Below are positions 55,005 to 63,924 of a stretch of 64,000 bases of DNA, piece by piece. The stretch's first letter is position 1. Each line of letters begins with the position of its first letter. The stretch lies in assembly GCF_029664245.1 (NCBI RefSeq), contig NZ_JANAIE010000003.1:124001-188000 (forward strand). Direction: 5' to 3'. This stretch comes from Profundicola chukchiensis. GTDB lineage: Bacteria > Bacteroidota > Bacteroidia > Flavobacteriales > Weeksellaceae. Made by a program: the position numbers and the translations under genes. Below the pieces are notes generated by a model, which worked only from the letters and a program-made list of their open reading frames with translations, had not been told where the DNA came from and made no database searches.

Positions 55005-56252
55005 TTAAGAAATAAAGCTAGACAAAAGACTTTCTCGCCATCCTTTCCACTCCCCAAAATCAGACAAACTCTCGTTGTGACAAATCATACAAAAGCTTCC
55101 ACCCGTTAACTCGATGGTATTTTCAAGTTCTCTTATTTTTCCATGAGCTTGATTAGGCGTATTTCTTAAGTAATTTTTTAAGGTGACATCCATGGCGCAA
55201 AAAGGATGAATCTTCAAATTGGTTTCCTTTTCTTGACTCAAATCATACCAATTAAAACTATGCGCCGTTCCAGCTCTGAAGCCCAATTGATCGGCAAATC
55301 CCATACTATAATCTTCTTGAATTCCATTTGCCAACAAATTCTGATAGGTTGAAGGTAAATCAAGTTTAATATAATGCTGTCTCGACTTAGCAACAGGTTT
55401 CCCCAACACTTGCTCAAGTCTTTCTACTTCTGTCTTCAAAATCGAAGCATCTTGATTGGATTGGTACGAGGGATGTAAACCTACAGATGCCCATTTATTT
55501 GTGTTTTTAATTAATTTTTGAAATGCTTTATTCTTAAAATTCAAATTCTTGTCAAACTCAGCATAATCTCCAACCTGGAAAAAGAAAATAGGTTTATTCA
55601 GTTCGTGCTCGAAATTTATTTTTAACTCTTGATAAACATCCCAAGGGTCTTTCATGAGGAAGAAATAGCTTAATTTTCTTCGCGCTATCGAAATCAAATT
55701 TAATTTAAGCGCATCGCGTAGATTTGCGCCAACAAATCGCTTAAAACTCTTGTTTTGGTATAAATAAGCTTGGTCGATATCTATCGTCAATTGCTTCTTG
55801 AATTCTTTTTCTTTAAATTTTAAATCAGGATAGCGTTCATGTATTGAGTTTTTTAAGTTTTGAATTAAAACATCCACCCAAGGCAACTTTAATCGATTCG
55901 TTTTAAACAAATAAGAAGAGCTTCCTAAAAATCTATTGTGAGTGTCTCTTTCTTGAATTACATACTCCTCATATCGCGAAAGCAGAAAGAAAATCATAGC
56001 AAAACTGTCTAATTCTAAATTAGAAAAGTCAAAAAGCTTATACCCTTTTTCGAATAGCAATTTCTGTGGTTGGATTTGAATCCCACCTAAATCCTGATGT
56101 GAATAATTAATTTTAGCAGTTTCAATTTGAGTGAATTCATCAATATCCGAGGTAATTTTGAACGAAATATCCCAAATTTTTGAGATAAAATTCAAAACAT
56201 AGTCTAGCCTTGGAGATTGCTTTGCTGAATAAACCCAAATTTCTTGTTTCAT
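55005..56252 (-). CDS. Polysaccharide deacetylase-like protein (DUF7033 type)
   Basis: A 415-aa protein. The N-terminal half (EKGYKLFDFSNLELDSFAMI, LLSRYEEYVIQERDTHNRFL, PWVDVLIQNL) matches the DUF7033-like region. The C-terminal half resembles the NodB/polysaccharide deacetylase fold, with TIDIDQAY where the catalytic Asp usually lies and SVGLHPSYQSNQD for the metal-ligand His. It lacks a signal peptide. It starts 1 nt after the radC stop, so the two may be co-transcribed. A role in modifying the surface polymer of the neighbouring genes is an inference. Confidence 0.82.
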   Translation of the reverse strand: MKQEIWVYSAKQSPRLDYVLNFISKIWDISFKITSDIDEFTQIETAKINYSHQDLGGIQIQPQKLLFEKGYKLFDFSNLELDSFAMIFFLLSRYEEYVIQERDTHNRFLGSSSYLFKTNRLKLPWVDVLIQNLKNSIHERYPDLKFKEKEFKKQLTIDIDQAYLYQNKSFKRFVGANLRDALKLNLISIARRKLSYFFLMKDPWDVYQELKINFEHELNKPIFFFQVGDYAEFDKNLNFKNKAFQKLIKNTNKWASVGLHPSYQSNQDASILKTEVERLEQVLGKPVAKSRQHYIKLDLPSTYQNLLANGIQEDYSMGFADQLGFRAGTAHSFNWYDLSQEKETNLKIHPFCAMDVTLKNYLRNTPNQAHGKIRELENTIELTGGSFCMICHNESLSDFGEWKGWRESLLSSFIS

Positions 56253-56253
56253 T

Positions 56254-56955
56254 TTACATTTTATTCTCGTCTCGAAAACTAAAGTAGTCTTTTTGCGTCA
56301 CAATTAAATGGTCTAAAACTGCCACATCCAAAATTTGCCCGCATTCTACTAATTTTTTAGTAAGCCTAATGTCTTGTTCACTGGGCTTAATGTTGCCACT
56401 TGGATGATTATGTGCCACAATAATAGCTGTCGCGAATTTTTCTAAAGCCGTTCTAAAAATCAAACGAGGATCCGCTAAGGTATAACTAATCCCGCCGGAG
56501 CTCACTCTTTCAATAGAAATCACCTTGTTGGCTTGATTTAAAAACATAACCCAAAATTCCTCAACGTTTAAATCTGCTAAATGAGGTCTCAATACATCAA
56601 AAACCTCTGAGCTACTAGTGACTTTTGGCTTTTCTAATGCAAATTGTAAGGATTTACGATTCCCGATTTCTAATGCGGTAATAATACTGATGGCCTTGGC
56701 TTCTCCGATTCCTTTGTAATTCATTAATTGTTTCAAGCTCAAACGAGATAATTCATGCCAATTGTTTTGAACATCATTCAAGATACGCTTAGCTAAATCT
56801 ACAGCAGTTTCTTCTTTGTTTCCGCTTCCCATAATGATGGCTAGTAGCTCGGCATCCGAAAGTGAAGCTTTTCCTTTGAGCATTAATTTTTCGCGCGGAC
56901 GATCATCTTCCGCCCAATTCTTGAGTGATTTGAAGTTTTGATATGTTTTTGCCAT
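56254..56955 (-). CDS. radC: RadC-family JAB-domain protein
   Basis: A 233-aa protein with a helix-hairpin-helix region (LKQLMNYKGIGEAKAISII, about 75-93) and a JAB1/MPN metalloprotease-like domain whose JAMM residues are HNHPSG (182-187) and Asp195. The annotation 'DNA repair' is historical; the biochemical role is uncertain. Length and motifs are normal. It lies upstream of the deacetylase-like gene with a 1-nt gap. Confidence 0.92.
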   Translation of the reverse strand: MAKTYQNFKSLKNWAEDDRPREKLMLKGKASLSDAELLAIIMGSGNKEETAVDLAKRILNDVQNNWHELSRLSLKQLMNYKGIGEAKAISIITALEIGNRKSLQFALEKPKVTSSSEVFDVLRPHLADLNVEEFWVMFLNQANKVISIERVSSGGISYTLADPRLIFRTALEKFATAIIVAHNHPSGNIKPSEQDIRLTKKLVECGQILDVAVLDHLIVTQKDYFSFRDENKM

Positions 56956-57030
56956 CGCCGTGACAATAAGGATAAACTAAAAAGGGCACTTGTGCTAAGT
57001 CACAATAAATCCAAACCTATCCTAAGATAG

Positions 57031-57657
57031 TTAAGCTACCTTAGATTTACCAACTGCATTCTTCCACAGTTGATAACCTTGTACAGCTAAGATAAGAAAA
57101 ATTATGAATTGTATCCCGGTGAAGCCCAATCCTTTGGCAAAGTATAAAGGAGCAGATATTATATTTGTAATAATCCAACCTAACCAGTTTTCTACTTTCT
57201 TTTTAGCCATCAACCACATCGAACCAAATGCTAATCCAGTTGTTAAAACATCAAAATAGTTAGTCCAATCCTCGAATTTATCGAAGTAAATATAAACTCC
57301 GATAACGAAAGCCATCGTAAATAAGAAGATGCCAATGGTCCATAGCCAGTCTTTAGTTTCTGACCAAGAAATCTTAAGTTGATCTTCTTGAGCAATATTC
57401 GACCATAAAACCCAACCATAAACACTCATGGCAGTGTAGTAAATATTGATAGTGAAATCGCCAATATAACCTACCACATAGGTTATGTAAATATAAATTC
57501 CTGTACTAATAATTCCAGTAGGGAAAACAAGAATATTCCCTCTTTTCGCAAATAATACACTTAAAACCCCAAACAATGCAGCCGTGATTTCTAAAATTAT
57601 ATCTAGTGTAGTTGCCTCAGCATAAGGCTGTAAAAAGAAATCAATAATTTCCTGCAT
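57031..57657 (-). CDS. pnuC: Nicotinamide riboside transporter PnuC
   Basis: A 208-aa membrane protein with about seven helices, of the PnuC family that imports nicotinamide riboside for NAD synthesis. Recognisable parts are NILVFPTGIISTGIYIYITY, GDFTINIYYTAMSVYGWVLW and the conserved WLGWIITNIISAPLYFAKG. It starts 4 nt after the stop of a GH3 gene and is last in an M23-GH3-PnuC operon. No kinase gene is adjacent. Confidence 0.92.
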   Translation of the reverse strand: MQEIIDFFLQPYAEATTLDIILEITAALFGVLSVLFAKRGNILVFPTGIISTGIYIYITYVVGYIGDFTINIYYTAMSVYGWVLWSNIAQEDQLKISWSETKDWLWTIGIFLFTMAFVIGVYIYFDKFEDWTNYFDVLTTGLAFGSMWLMAKKKVENWLGWIITNIISAPLYFAKGLGFTGIQFIIFLILAVQGYQLWKNAVGKSKVA

Positions 57658-57661
57658 GGCT

Positions 57662-59149
57662 TTATTTTATATAAGGTTGAAGCCCGTCCGCGATATTTCG
57701 ATCATTGGCTAAGCGTGGTAGTTTAAATTGCCCTCCCAATTTACCTTGAGATTTCATATATAAATTAAATCCGTTGTCTTGAATAAATGAGATTTCAAGC
57801 GGTCTTAAAACTTTTCCATCAATCAAATCAAAATAATATGGATTTTGATTCTGAACTTGTTGATCTAATTCATTTTTAAAACGCTCTAAATCTTCTGGTT
57901 CTTCCTTGAATTCTATAAACCATTCATGATATGGCAACCCACTTACTGGATTGACCTGTGGTGCAATATGAAATTCAGAAACCGTGGCTTTGTATTTTTC
58001 TAAAGTGTTTTTCAGCGCATTTTCAACTTCTTGTGCTATCACGTGCTCCCCAAATGCAGAGGTATAATGTTTAATTCTACCCGTAACCACAATTCTATAA
58101 GGGTCTAATGAAGTAAACTTAACAGTGTCACCAATGCTATATGACCATAAACCCGCATTGGTTGTTAAAATTACAGCATAGTTGGTGTCTAATTCAACCT
58201 CGCCAATGCTCAACCTTTTGGCGTCTGGTTTACCAAATTCTTCTACAGGAACGAATTCATAGAAAATACCGTGATTTAAGAGCAATAACAAGTCTTCCTT
58301 ACCCAATTGGTCTTGATAAGCAATAAAGCCCTCAGACGCAGGATAAGTTTGTATTACGTCTACCTTCTTGCCTAGGTACTGATTCATTTTCTCACGATAA
58401 GGCTCGTAGTTAACTCCACCGGTCACGATGAGTTGAAGATTAGGGAAGATTTCTCCAATTTTCTTTCCTGTTCTTTCCTGTAATTTTTCGAAGTACATTA
58501 AGATCCAAGGTGGAATCCCGCTAATAAGCGTAAGATTTTCAGTCATGGTTTCTTCCACAATCGCATCTACTTTTTCTTCCCATTGAGGAATACTGTTCGT
58601 TTCCCAAGATGGCATTCGATTTTTTTGTAGATAAGATGGAACATAATGCGCAACAATACCAGAAAGACGTCCCATTTTAATACCGTTTTCCTCCTCCAAT
58701 ACTGGGCTTCCTTGCAAGAAAATCATTTTGCCGTTAACAAAATCAGCATTATTGGAGTTCATAATGTAGCGTAATAAAGCATTTCGAGCGGCCTTGATGT
58801 GATATGGCAATGAGTCTTTACTGATCGGAATATACTTAGCACCAGAAGTTGTCCCCGAAGTTTTCGCAAAATACTTAGGTGTTTTTGGCCAAAGAATATC
58901 TTTATTGCCTTCTCTTACTTGATCTATATAAGGCTTTAAATCTTCATAGTCTTGGATGCTAACAGCCTTTGTATAATCTTGATGAGAATTTATAGTTTCA
59001 AAATTATGATCCTTTCCAAACTTTGTGTTTTTAGCCGTGTTCACTAGATTTAATAACAATTTTTCTTGTTCCTCAACAGCATTTGTTATCCAAGCTTGCT
59101 CTTGCTTAGAGATAAATTTAGAAAGTAATTTTGCTAATATGGTTTTCAT
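57662..59149 (-). CDS. GH3 family adenylate-forming protein (copy 2)
   Basis: A 495-aa paralogue of the GH3 protein at 4388-5896. It shares the ATP loop AKTSGTTSGAKYIPISKDS, ASEGFIAYQDQ and LWSYSIGDTVKFTS, plus the C-terminal LGGQFKLPRLANDR (copy 1 has LGGQNKVPRLCNTR). The two are clearly related but well diverged, so the duplication is old. The substrate is unknown. It lies 3 nt after the M23 peptidase stop and 4 nt before pnuC. Confidence 0.88.
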   Translation of the reverse strand: MKTILAKLLSKFISKQEQAWITNAVEEQEKLLLNLVNTAKNTKFGKDHNFETINSHQDYTKAVSIQDYEDLKPYIDQVREGNKDILWPKTPKYFAKTSGTTSGAKYIPISKDSLPYHIKAARNALLRYIMNSNNADFVNGKMIFLQGSPVLEEENGIKMGRLSGIVAHYVPSYLQKNRMPSWETNSIPQWEEKVDAIVEETMTENLTLISGIPPWILMYFEKLQERTGKKIGEIFPNLQLIVTGGVNYEPYREKMNQYLGKKVDVIQTYPASEGFIAYQDQLGKEDLLLLLNHGIFYEFVPVEEFGKPDAKRLSIGEVELDTNYAVILTTNAGLWSYSIGDTVKFTSLDPYRIVVTGRIKHYTSAFGEHVIAQEVENALKNTLEKYKATVSEFHIAPQVNPVSGLPYHEWFIEFKEEPEDLERFKNELDQQVQNQNPYYFDLIDGKVLRPLEISFIQDNGFNLYMKSQGKLGGQFKLPRLANDRNIADGLQPYIK

Positions 59150-59152
59150 AAT

Positions 59153-60019
59153 TTAAAACTCTATATAGTCCTCTGCATTAACGGCATGACCTTGAATCCA
59201 CAATTCGAAATGAAGGTGTGGACCAGTTGTCAATTCTCCAGTATTTCCAACAGATGCAATTACATCCCCTTTTGCTACTTCATCTCCCACTTCTTTAAAG
59301 ACTTTTGCACAATGTTTATACATCGTCATTACGTCGTTATCGTGCTTTAAAATCATGGTATTCCCTGTGTCAGGATTCCAACCAGAAAACACGACGATTC
59401 CTTTAGTTACGGCTTTAACGCTTTCCCCAATAGGAGCAGCAATATCTGTGGCTAAATGATTTTCGCTGATGCTATATTTCCCAGTGATGATACCACGAAC
59501 AGGTGGATATAAAGTGGCTAAATTATTGGTGGAAGTTGTATTTTTTAATGACTCTAACTCTTCTTGTGCAATTTGGGCTCTAAACAAAGAATCTTCTGCA
59601 CTAGCTTTGAGGCTTTTATCATCTATTAAAACTGGCGTTCTTTTAGACATTAAACTATCTACCTCGGCTGCTTTTAAATCACCTGAAACAACCTTTTGCA
59701 AATGTTCTAAGAAGAGATTATTACGACTTAAGGTATCTTCAATTGCAATGATTTTTTCATTCAATCTTAAAATCTCCTTTTGTGATTTAACCTGATCAAA
59801 GGAAGCTGTCTCCTCTATGAAGTATGTTTTTAATGGGGAATATTTTAAAACCACATAAGCCAAACCAAACAATAGTGTTGTAAGAATAGCAAATACCAGA
59901 AGTAGATTCAATATAGTAATACGCATAGAAAATTTAGCTTCTCGCGTACTGTCATCTACAAGCATCCATCTATAATGATGTATTAGCCTAGATTTTATAT
60001 TCTTTTTATTCTTCGCCAT
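59153..60019 (-). CDS. M23-family metallopeptidase (membrane-anchored)
   Basis: A 288-aa protein with one membrane helix (34-58), a coiled coil (about 75-110) and a C-terminal LytM/M23 domain. Zinc ligands are His188 and Asp192 (HLATD) and His270 in HLHFELW, with His236 in MYKHC and His268 as catalytic residues. It should hydrolyse peptidoglycan cross-bridges in the periplasm. It is first in an operon with GH3 copy 2 and pnuC. All key residues are present, so it is probably active. Confidence 0.93.
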   Translation of the reverse strand: MAKNKKNIKSRLIHHYRWMLVDDSTREAKFSMRITILNLLLVFAILTTLLFGLAYVVLKYSPLKTYFIEETASFDQVKSQKEILRLNEKIIAIEDTLSRNNLFLEHLQKVVSGDLKAAEVDSLMSKRTPVLIDDKSLKASAEDSLFRAQIAQEELESLKNTTSTNNLATLYPPVRGIITGKYSISENHLATDIAAPIGESVKAVTKGIVVFSGWNPDTGNTMILKHDNDVMTMYKHCAKVFKEVGDEVAKGDVIASVGNTGELTTGPHLHFELWIQGHAVNAEDYIEF

Positions 60020-60029
60020 TAATAAGTTA

Positions 60030-60037
60030 CAAATATA
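60030..60037 (-). promoter_or_regulatory. Candidate -7 element of the M23-GH3-pnuC operon
   Basis: The minus strand reads TATATTTG, a perfect TAnnTTTG, 10 nt before the ATG at 60019; the leader would be very short. No clear -33 at standard spacing. Confidence 0.4.
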
Positions 60038-60132
60038 GAAAAACGCTTTTGAAACCTTATCAGATTAAGTTTATACTCAGAGAATAAAACTAAAATATTA
60101 ACAACTAACTTATGTAGATTGATAAATATTAA

Positions 60133-60164
60133 ACAAAAAAAACCACTTCCGAAAAAGTGGTTTT
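60133..60164 (-). terminator. Terminator of the ExbB/ExbD operon
   Basis: AAAACCACTT/AAGTGGTTTT stem (60139-60148, 60155-60164) with a T-run on the minus-strand exit side, 25 nt after the second ExbD stop. Confidence 0.85.
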
Positions 60165-60188
60165 ATTATTTTAAGAATGATTTTCAAT

Positions 60189-60674
60189 TTATTCTACGGT
60201 TGGATCACCTTCGATACCGGCATAACTTACGTTGAACTGTTGTGCATAACTTAACTGTTCTTTGATCGCTTGTACAAATCCTACTTTAGCAGTTTTGTCA
60301 ATTGTCATTTGCGTCGTTAAACCATATTCCATTAAATCCTGACCACTTTTCTTACCAGCCTCATCACCAATCCATCCTCTAATATCACTTACTTGAGCAG
60401 GTTTATCATTTAATAACAACATATAATCCTGTGGATACTTATTTTTATCTCTTGGTATCCCGATATATAGATAGGCAATCATATCTTTTTTAACAATATC
60501 CGTTAATTCAGATGCTTTTGCTGGCTCTAATTTCACGTATTTATCATATTCACTTGGCTTAATTGCAGAAGCAATTAAGAAGAAGAATAATAGCATAAAA
60601 ACGATATCTGGTAAAGCGGCTGTTGAAATCGTTGGAGTTCCGTCACCACCTTCTCGTTGAAATTTACGTTTCAT
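60189..60674 (-). CDS. ExbD/TolR biopolymer transport protein (second copy)
   Basis: A 161-aa inner-membrane protein with one N-terminal helix carrying the conserved Asp23 in ALPDIVFMLLFFFLIASAI, and a periplasmic domain (LLNDKPAQVSDIRGWIG, MTIDKTAKVGFVQAIKEQLS). With ExbB it forms the motor that energises TonB-dependent transport. It is last in the operon, 25 nt after the first ExbD gene. Confidence 0.93.
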   Translation of the reverse strand: MKRKFQREGGDGTPTISTAALPDIVFMLLFFFLIASAIKPSEYDKYVKLEPAKASELTDIVKKDMIAYLYIGIPRDKNKYPQDYMLLLNDKPAQVSDIRGWIGDEAGKKSGQDLMEYGLTTQMTIDKTAKVGFVQAIKEQLSYAQQFNVSYAGIEGDPTVE

Positions 60675-60699
60675 TTTGTTTTAAATTAAATGATTAATC

Positions 60700-61335
60700 C
60701 TACTGATTTGCATCAGTTGGTTTTGGTTCAGCAATAATTTTAGGATATTTAGAGTTAGCATCTGCAATAATTGCGTTATCTCCATCTTTTTCAGATTTAG
60801 ATGGATCTGCTACCACTAAATCCCAATCCCTATTATAAGTTCTCTGAACGTATTTTGCCTTCAATTCACTATATGCAGCTTCTATCTCCCCTTGCAATGC
60901 CATATAGTCCTCCCAACTAGTTCCTTTGTCGAACTTAACCGAGATTACTGCCTTGCTTGGGTGATCTGATAAAAGGGCAGATTTTGTACCATCTGGACCT
61001 CCTGTACAATAAGTACATGGATTACCGTCTGCATCTACTCCACCACCATTATCAACATGGTCCATAACCAATTCCTTGATTTCTTTGATGTTGATCTGGC
61101 GAACTTTATCAGGGTCTTCTTTATAAAGAATTTGTCCGAAGGCATTAGCAACAAATTCAATTGCGTTTTGTTGTTCGATTTTAATCGGTTCTTTTTCAAC
61201 TGTCAAATCCGGTAATTGACGCTGTACTCCTTCTTGCTTGTCCATAGAGGTAGCAATAAGGAAGAACGTTAATAGCAAGAATGCGATATCTGCTAACGAA
61301 CTAGCGTTTACTTCGGGTAATTCTTTTCTTGCCAT
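60700..61335 (-). CDS. ExbD/TolR biopolymer transport protein (first copy, CxxC variant)
   Basis: A 211-aa protein with the conserved Asp16 in ASSLADIAFLLLTFFLIATS and a periplasmic domain larger than in the second copy. The periplasmic loop contains PCTYCTGG (Cys107, Cys110), a CxxC pair not found in ordinary ExbD, and a Lys/Asp/Ala-rich tail. It starts 3 nt after the membrane protein gene. The two ExbD forms may assemble together with one ExbB. Confidence 0.92.
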   Translation of the reverse strand: MARKELPEVNASSLADIAFLLLTFFLIATSMDKQEGVQRQLPDLTVEKEPIKIEQQNAIEFVANAFGQILYKEDPDKVRQINIKEIKELVMDHVDNGGGVDADGNPCTYCTGGPDGTKSALLSDHPSKAVISVKFDKGTSWEDYMALQGEIEAAYSELKAKYVQRTYNRDWDLVVADPSKSEKDGDNAIIADANSKYPKIIAEPKPTDANQ

Positions 61336-61338
61336 GTT

Positions 61339-61785
61339 TTAACCTTTTAACAATCCTTTAATCGTATCCCATGCTAGGAATACAAGACCTGTTACTAATA
61401 ATACACCTGTCATAATGATACCTGTACCAATCAATTTAGATTGCATACCTGTAACTGTTTCTCTTGGAGTGAATACTTCCTCGCTACCAGAGAAGATAAA
61501 TCCGATTACTGCTGCTATAATAATGGCACCAGCTACGTAGACAGCTTCTTTAACATGCGAAGGATGTTTCACTAAATCTATCACTTTATAGAAAGCGAAG
61601 ATAAGTGTCGTAACCACGATTGCGATGATAGACACCCAAATCATATATGTGGTTAGCGGATTATCCATCCAGCTTGCCTTGTCTATATCAGCACCAGCAG
61701 CGTTAGGCGAAAATAACACCCAAACAAAGCCAATAAGTGCTAATGCAGCAAAGACATATAATAATATTTTTCCTATACCTTTCAT
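61339..61785 (-). CDS. Hypothetical membrane protein of the ExbB/ExbD operon
   Basis: A 148-aa protein with four predicted membrane helices (about residues 6-25, 45-67, 83-100 and 121-141) and almost no extramembrane domain. Similar genes occur between ExbB and ExbD in many Bacteroidota operons; the function is unknown. It is 19 nt after ExbB and 3 nt before the first ExbD. Confidence 0.82.
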   Translation of the reverse strand: MKGIGKILLYVFAALALIGFVWVLFSPNAAGADIDKASWMDNPLTTYMIWVSIIAIVVTTLIFAFYKVIDLVKHPSHVKEAVYVAGAIIIAAVIGFIFSGSEEVFTPRETVTGMQSKLIGTGIIMTGVLLVTGLVFLAWDTIKGLLKG

Positions 61786-61804
61786 ATTGAAATTTGTTAT
61801 TTGT

Positions 61805-62551
61805 TTATCTTCTATATTTTACTAGCATATCTACGATAGAAATAGAAGCATCTTCCATTTTGTTTACGATACTATCGATTTTTGCAGTAATATAGTTATA
61901 GAAGACTTGTAGAATAATACCCACAACCAAACCGGCTAAAGTAGTTAATAATGCTACCTGGATATTACCCGCCATATCTTGAGCTTGTACAGATCCTGAT
62001 TTTGCAATGTCCTGGAACGCCATAATCATACCTACTACCGTTCCCATGAAACCAAGCATTGGAGCAATCGCAATAAATAAAGCAATCCAAGAAATGTTTC
62101 TATCTAATTTTCCGATTTCAACACCACCGTATCCAACTACTGAACGCTCAACGTTATCAAAATCTTGTCCTTCTGCTGTTCTTAATAAAGCTTGGTAAGC
62201 AATAGAAGCAACTGGACCTTTTGTGTTTCTAGCTAACTCTTTAGCTTCTTCAACACCACCTGATTGTAATGCACTATCTAAATCAGTAATAAATTTGTCT
62301 GTATTTACATCAACAGCGTTTAGATATAATATACGCTCAATCGCGAATGCCAAACCTAGAATTAAACAAACTAAAGGTAATGTCATCCAAAGCGGACCTC
62401 CACTAACGAAGAATTCTTTTAATACGTAGATACCTCCTTCACCGCCTTCTGCAGGAGCGTCAGCAGCCTGAGTCATTAATACAGCTGCATTTGCTTGGAT
62501 ACTCATCACCGCAAAGCTAGCTAAAGCCAAAATTGAAAATCGTTTTTTCAT
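61805..62551 (-). CDS. MotA/TolQ/ExbB proton channel protein
   Basis: A 248-aa inner-membrane protein with an N-terminal signal-like helix, a second helix (LPLVCLILGLAFAIERILYL), a cytoplasmic part, and the two C-terminal helices of the ExbB family (WIALFIAIAPMLGFMGTVVG, GNIQVALLTTLAGLVVGIIL). With ExbD it uses the proton gradient to drive TonB, needed by the SusC and TonB-receptor-like proteins in this window. It starts the operon. Confidence 0.95.
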   Translation of the reverse strand: MKKRFSILALASFAVMSIQANAAVLMTQAADAPAEGGEGGIYVLKEFFVSGGPLWMTLPLVCLILGLAFAIERILYLNAVDVNTDKFITDLDSALQSGGVEEAKELARNTKGPVASIAYQALLRTAEGQDFDNVERSVVGYGGVEIGKLDRNISWIALFIAIAPMLGFMGTVVGMIMAFQDIAKSGSVQAQDMAGNIQVALLTTLAGLVVGIILQVFYNYITAKIDSIVNKMEDASISIVDMLVKYRR

Positions 62552-62608
62552 ATGCTTAATTTTAATTTTTATTTCAAGTTTTTAATTATCTATTTCTTTA
62601 ATTCTGAG

Positions 62609-62695
62609 CGGAGAGGAAGGGATTCGAACCCTCGATCCGCTTTCGCGAAAACACGCTTTCCAGGCGTGCGCCTTAAACCGCTCGGCCACCTCTCC
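62609..62695 (-). tRNA. tRNA-Ser (anticodon GGA)
   Basis: An 87-nt class II tRNA. Acceptor GGAGAGG/CCTCTCC, anticodon loop CTGGAAA on a CACGC/GCGTG stem (anticodon GGA, serine UCC/UCU), the long variable arm of serine tRNAs, and the T-loop GTTCGAATC. The 3' CCA is not encoded. It lies 57 nt upstream of ExbB on the same strand. Confidence 0.97.
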
Positions 62696-62767
62696 TTTAA
62701 ATTTTCATCCTTTTAATTAGTGGCATTTGATTCAGCCAAATTAAATATTTTTTTTAACTATGAAAAA

Positions 62768-63799
62768 TTAAATTTCATCTGAGGCGCATTCTCCTCTAAT
62801 ATTTTTTACCAAACTTTTACGAATATCCGTAAAAATTTCCTGGTTACCAAGCACAAACATGGCTTTCACTACCGCAGATTCCGTCGTCATATCTTTTGCA
62901 CTCACTGCATTTATATCCACAAAGAGTTGACTTGCGGAATATAAGCCAAGTTCTACAGAACCTCCTATACACTGTGTACCTATTATAATAATTAAACCTT
63001 CGGCTGCTTTTTGCCTTAATGCTTCAGCGAAGGTAGGTCTATCAAAAATATTACCACTTCCGTAGGCCTCTATAATTAATGCCTTTAAATTTGGAGTATT
63101 TAGAATCTGTATAAGGAATGCATCACTCATTCCTGGAAAAATCTTTAGTAAACCTACTTCCTCGCAGAACCCTGGAATAACTTTGAGCTCTGTTTTATTA
63201 CATTTATATAGGTTTTGTCTATTTACCATCATATGTAGCCCCGACTCACCTAATTCTGGATAATTGGGAGATTTGAAGGCATCGAAATGTTGTGTACTTA
63301 ACTTTGTAGTACGATTGGCTCGGTATAGTTTATACTCAAAGTAGATACAAACTTCTTTAATTACCGGCTCACCATTTTTTTCTAAAGCAGCATAATGTAT
63401 AGAACTAATCAAATTTTCTTTGGCGTCTGTTCTCAAGTCACCAATTGGCAATTGTGAACCCGTGAAGATAACAGGTTTCTGCAAGCCCTCTAGCATAAAG
63501 CTAAGAGCCGTTCCTGTATAAGCCATGGTATCTGTTCCATGTAGAACAACAAAACCATCAAACTCTTCGTAGTGTGTATGAATTTGATTCGCTATCTTTT
63601 TCCAATCATTGGGAGTAATGTCTGATGAATCGATAGGGTCATCAAAACTTTTAACGGACAAATCGGCATCAATTAAAGATAATTCTGGAATATTCTCAGA
63701 AATATTTTCAAAATCGAATGCTCTCAAGGAATTTGTTTTATAATCCTTGGTCATCCCAATGGTACCACCCGTATAAATTAATAAGATTTTCTTTCTCAT
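62768..63799 (-). CDS. ansA: Asparaginase (type I-like)
   Basis: A 343-aa enzyme converting asparagine to aspartate and ammonia. The first catalytic threonine motif is TGGTIGM (10-16), the second HGTDTMAYT (87-95), and FTGSQLPIGDLRTDAKENL follows. It lacks a signal peptide, so it is cytoplasmic. I start at ATG 63799: the TTG at 63811 lies inside the candidate -7 element TACATTTG. It is divergent from the LysM gene. Confidence 0.93.
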   Translation of the reverse strand: MRKKILLIYTGGTIGMTKDYKTNSLRAFDFENISENIPELSLIDADLSVKSFDDPIDSSDITPNDWKKIANQIHTHYEEFDGFVVLHGTDTMAYTGTALSFMLEGLQKPVIFTGSQLPIGDLRTDAKENLISSIHYAALEKNGEPVIKEVCIYFEYKLYRANRTTKLSTQHFDAFKSPNYPELGESGLHMMVNRQNLYKCNKTELKVIPGFCEEVGLLKIFPGMSDAFLIQILNTPNLKALIIEAYGSGNIFDRPTFAEALRQKAAEGLIIIIGTQCIGGSVELGLYSASQLFVDINAVSAKDMTTESAVVKAMFVLGNQEIFTDIRKSLVKNIRGECASDEI

Positions 63800-63808
63800 T
63801 TTCTCGGT

Positions 63809-63816
63809 CAAATGTA
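63809..63816 (-). promoter_or_regulatory. Candidate -7 element of the asparaginase gene
   Basis: The minus strand reads TACATTTG, a perfect TAnnTTTG, 9 nt before the ATG at 63799; the leader would be only a few bases. Confidence 0.4.
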
Positions 63817-63924
63817 AATAACTCCATTGAGTTAAAAAAACAATTAACTAAATGGCACGATATTTTCATGTATTTATCTGTTCGCAAGAACATTAATATT
63901 AACAAAAATAAAAAAACTATTATT

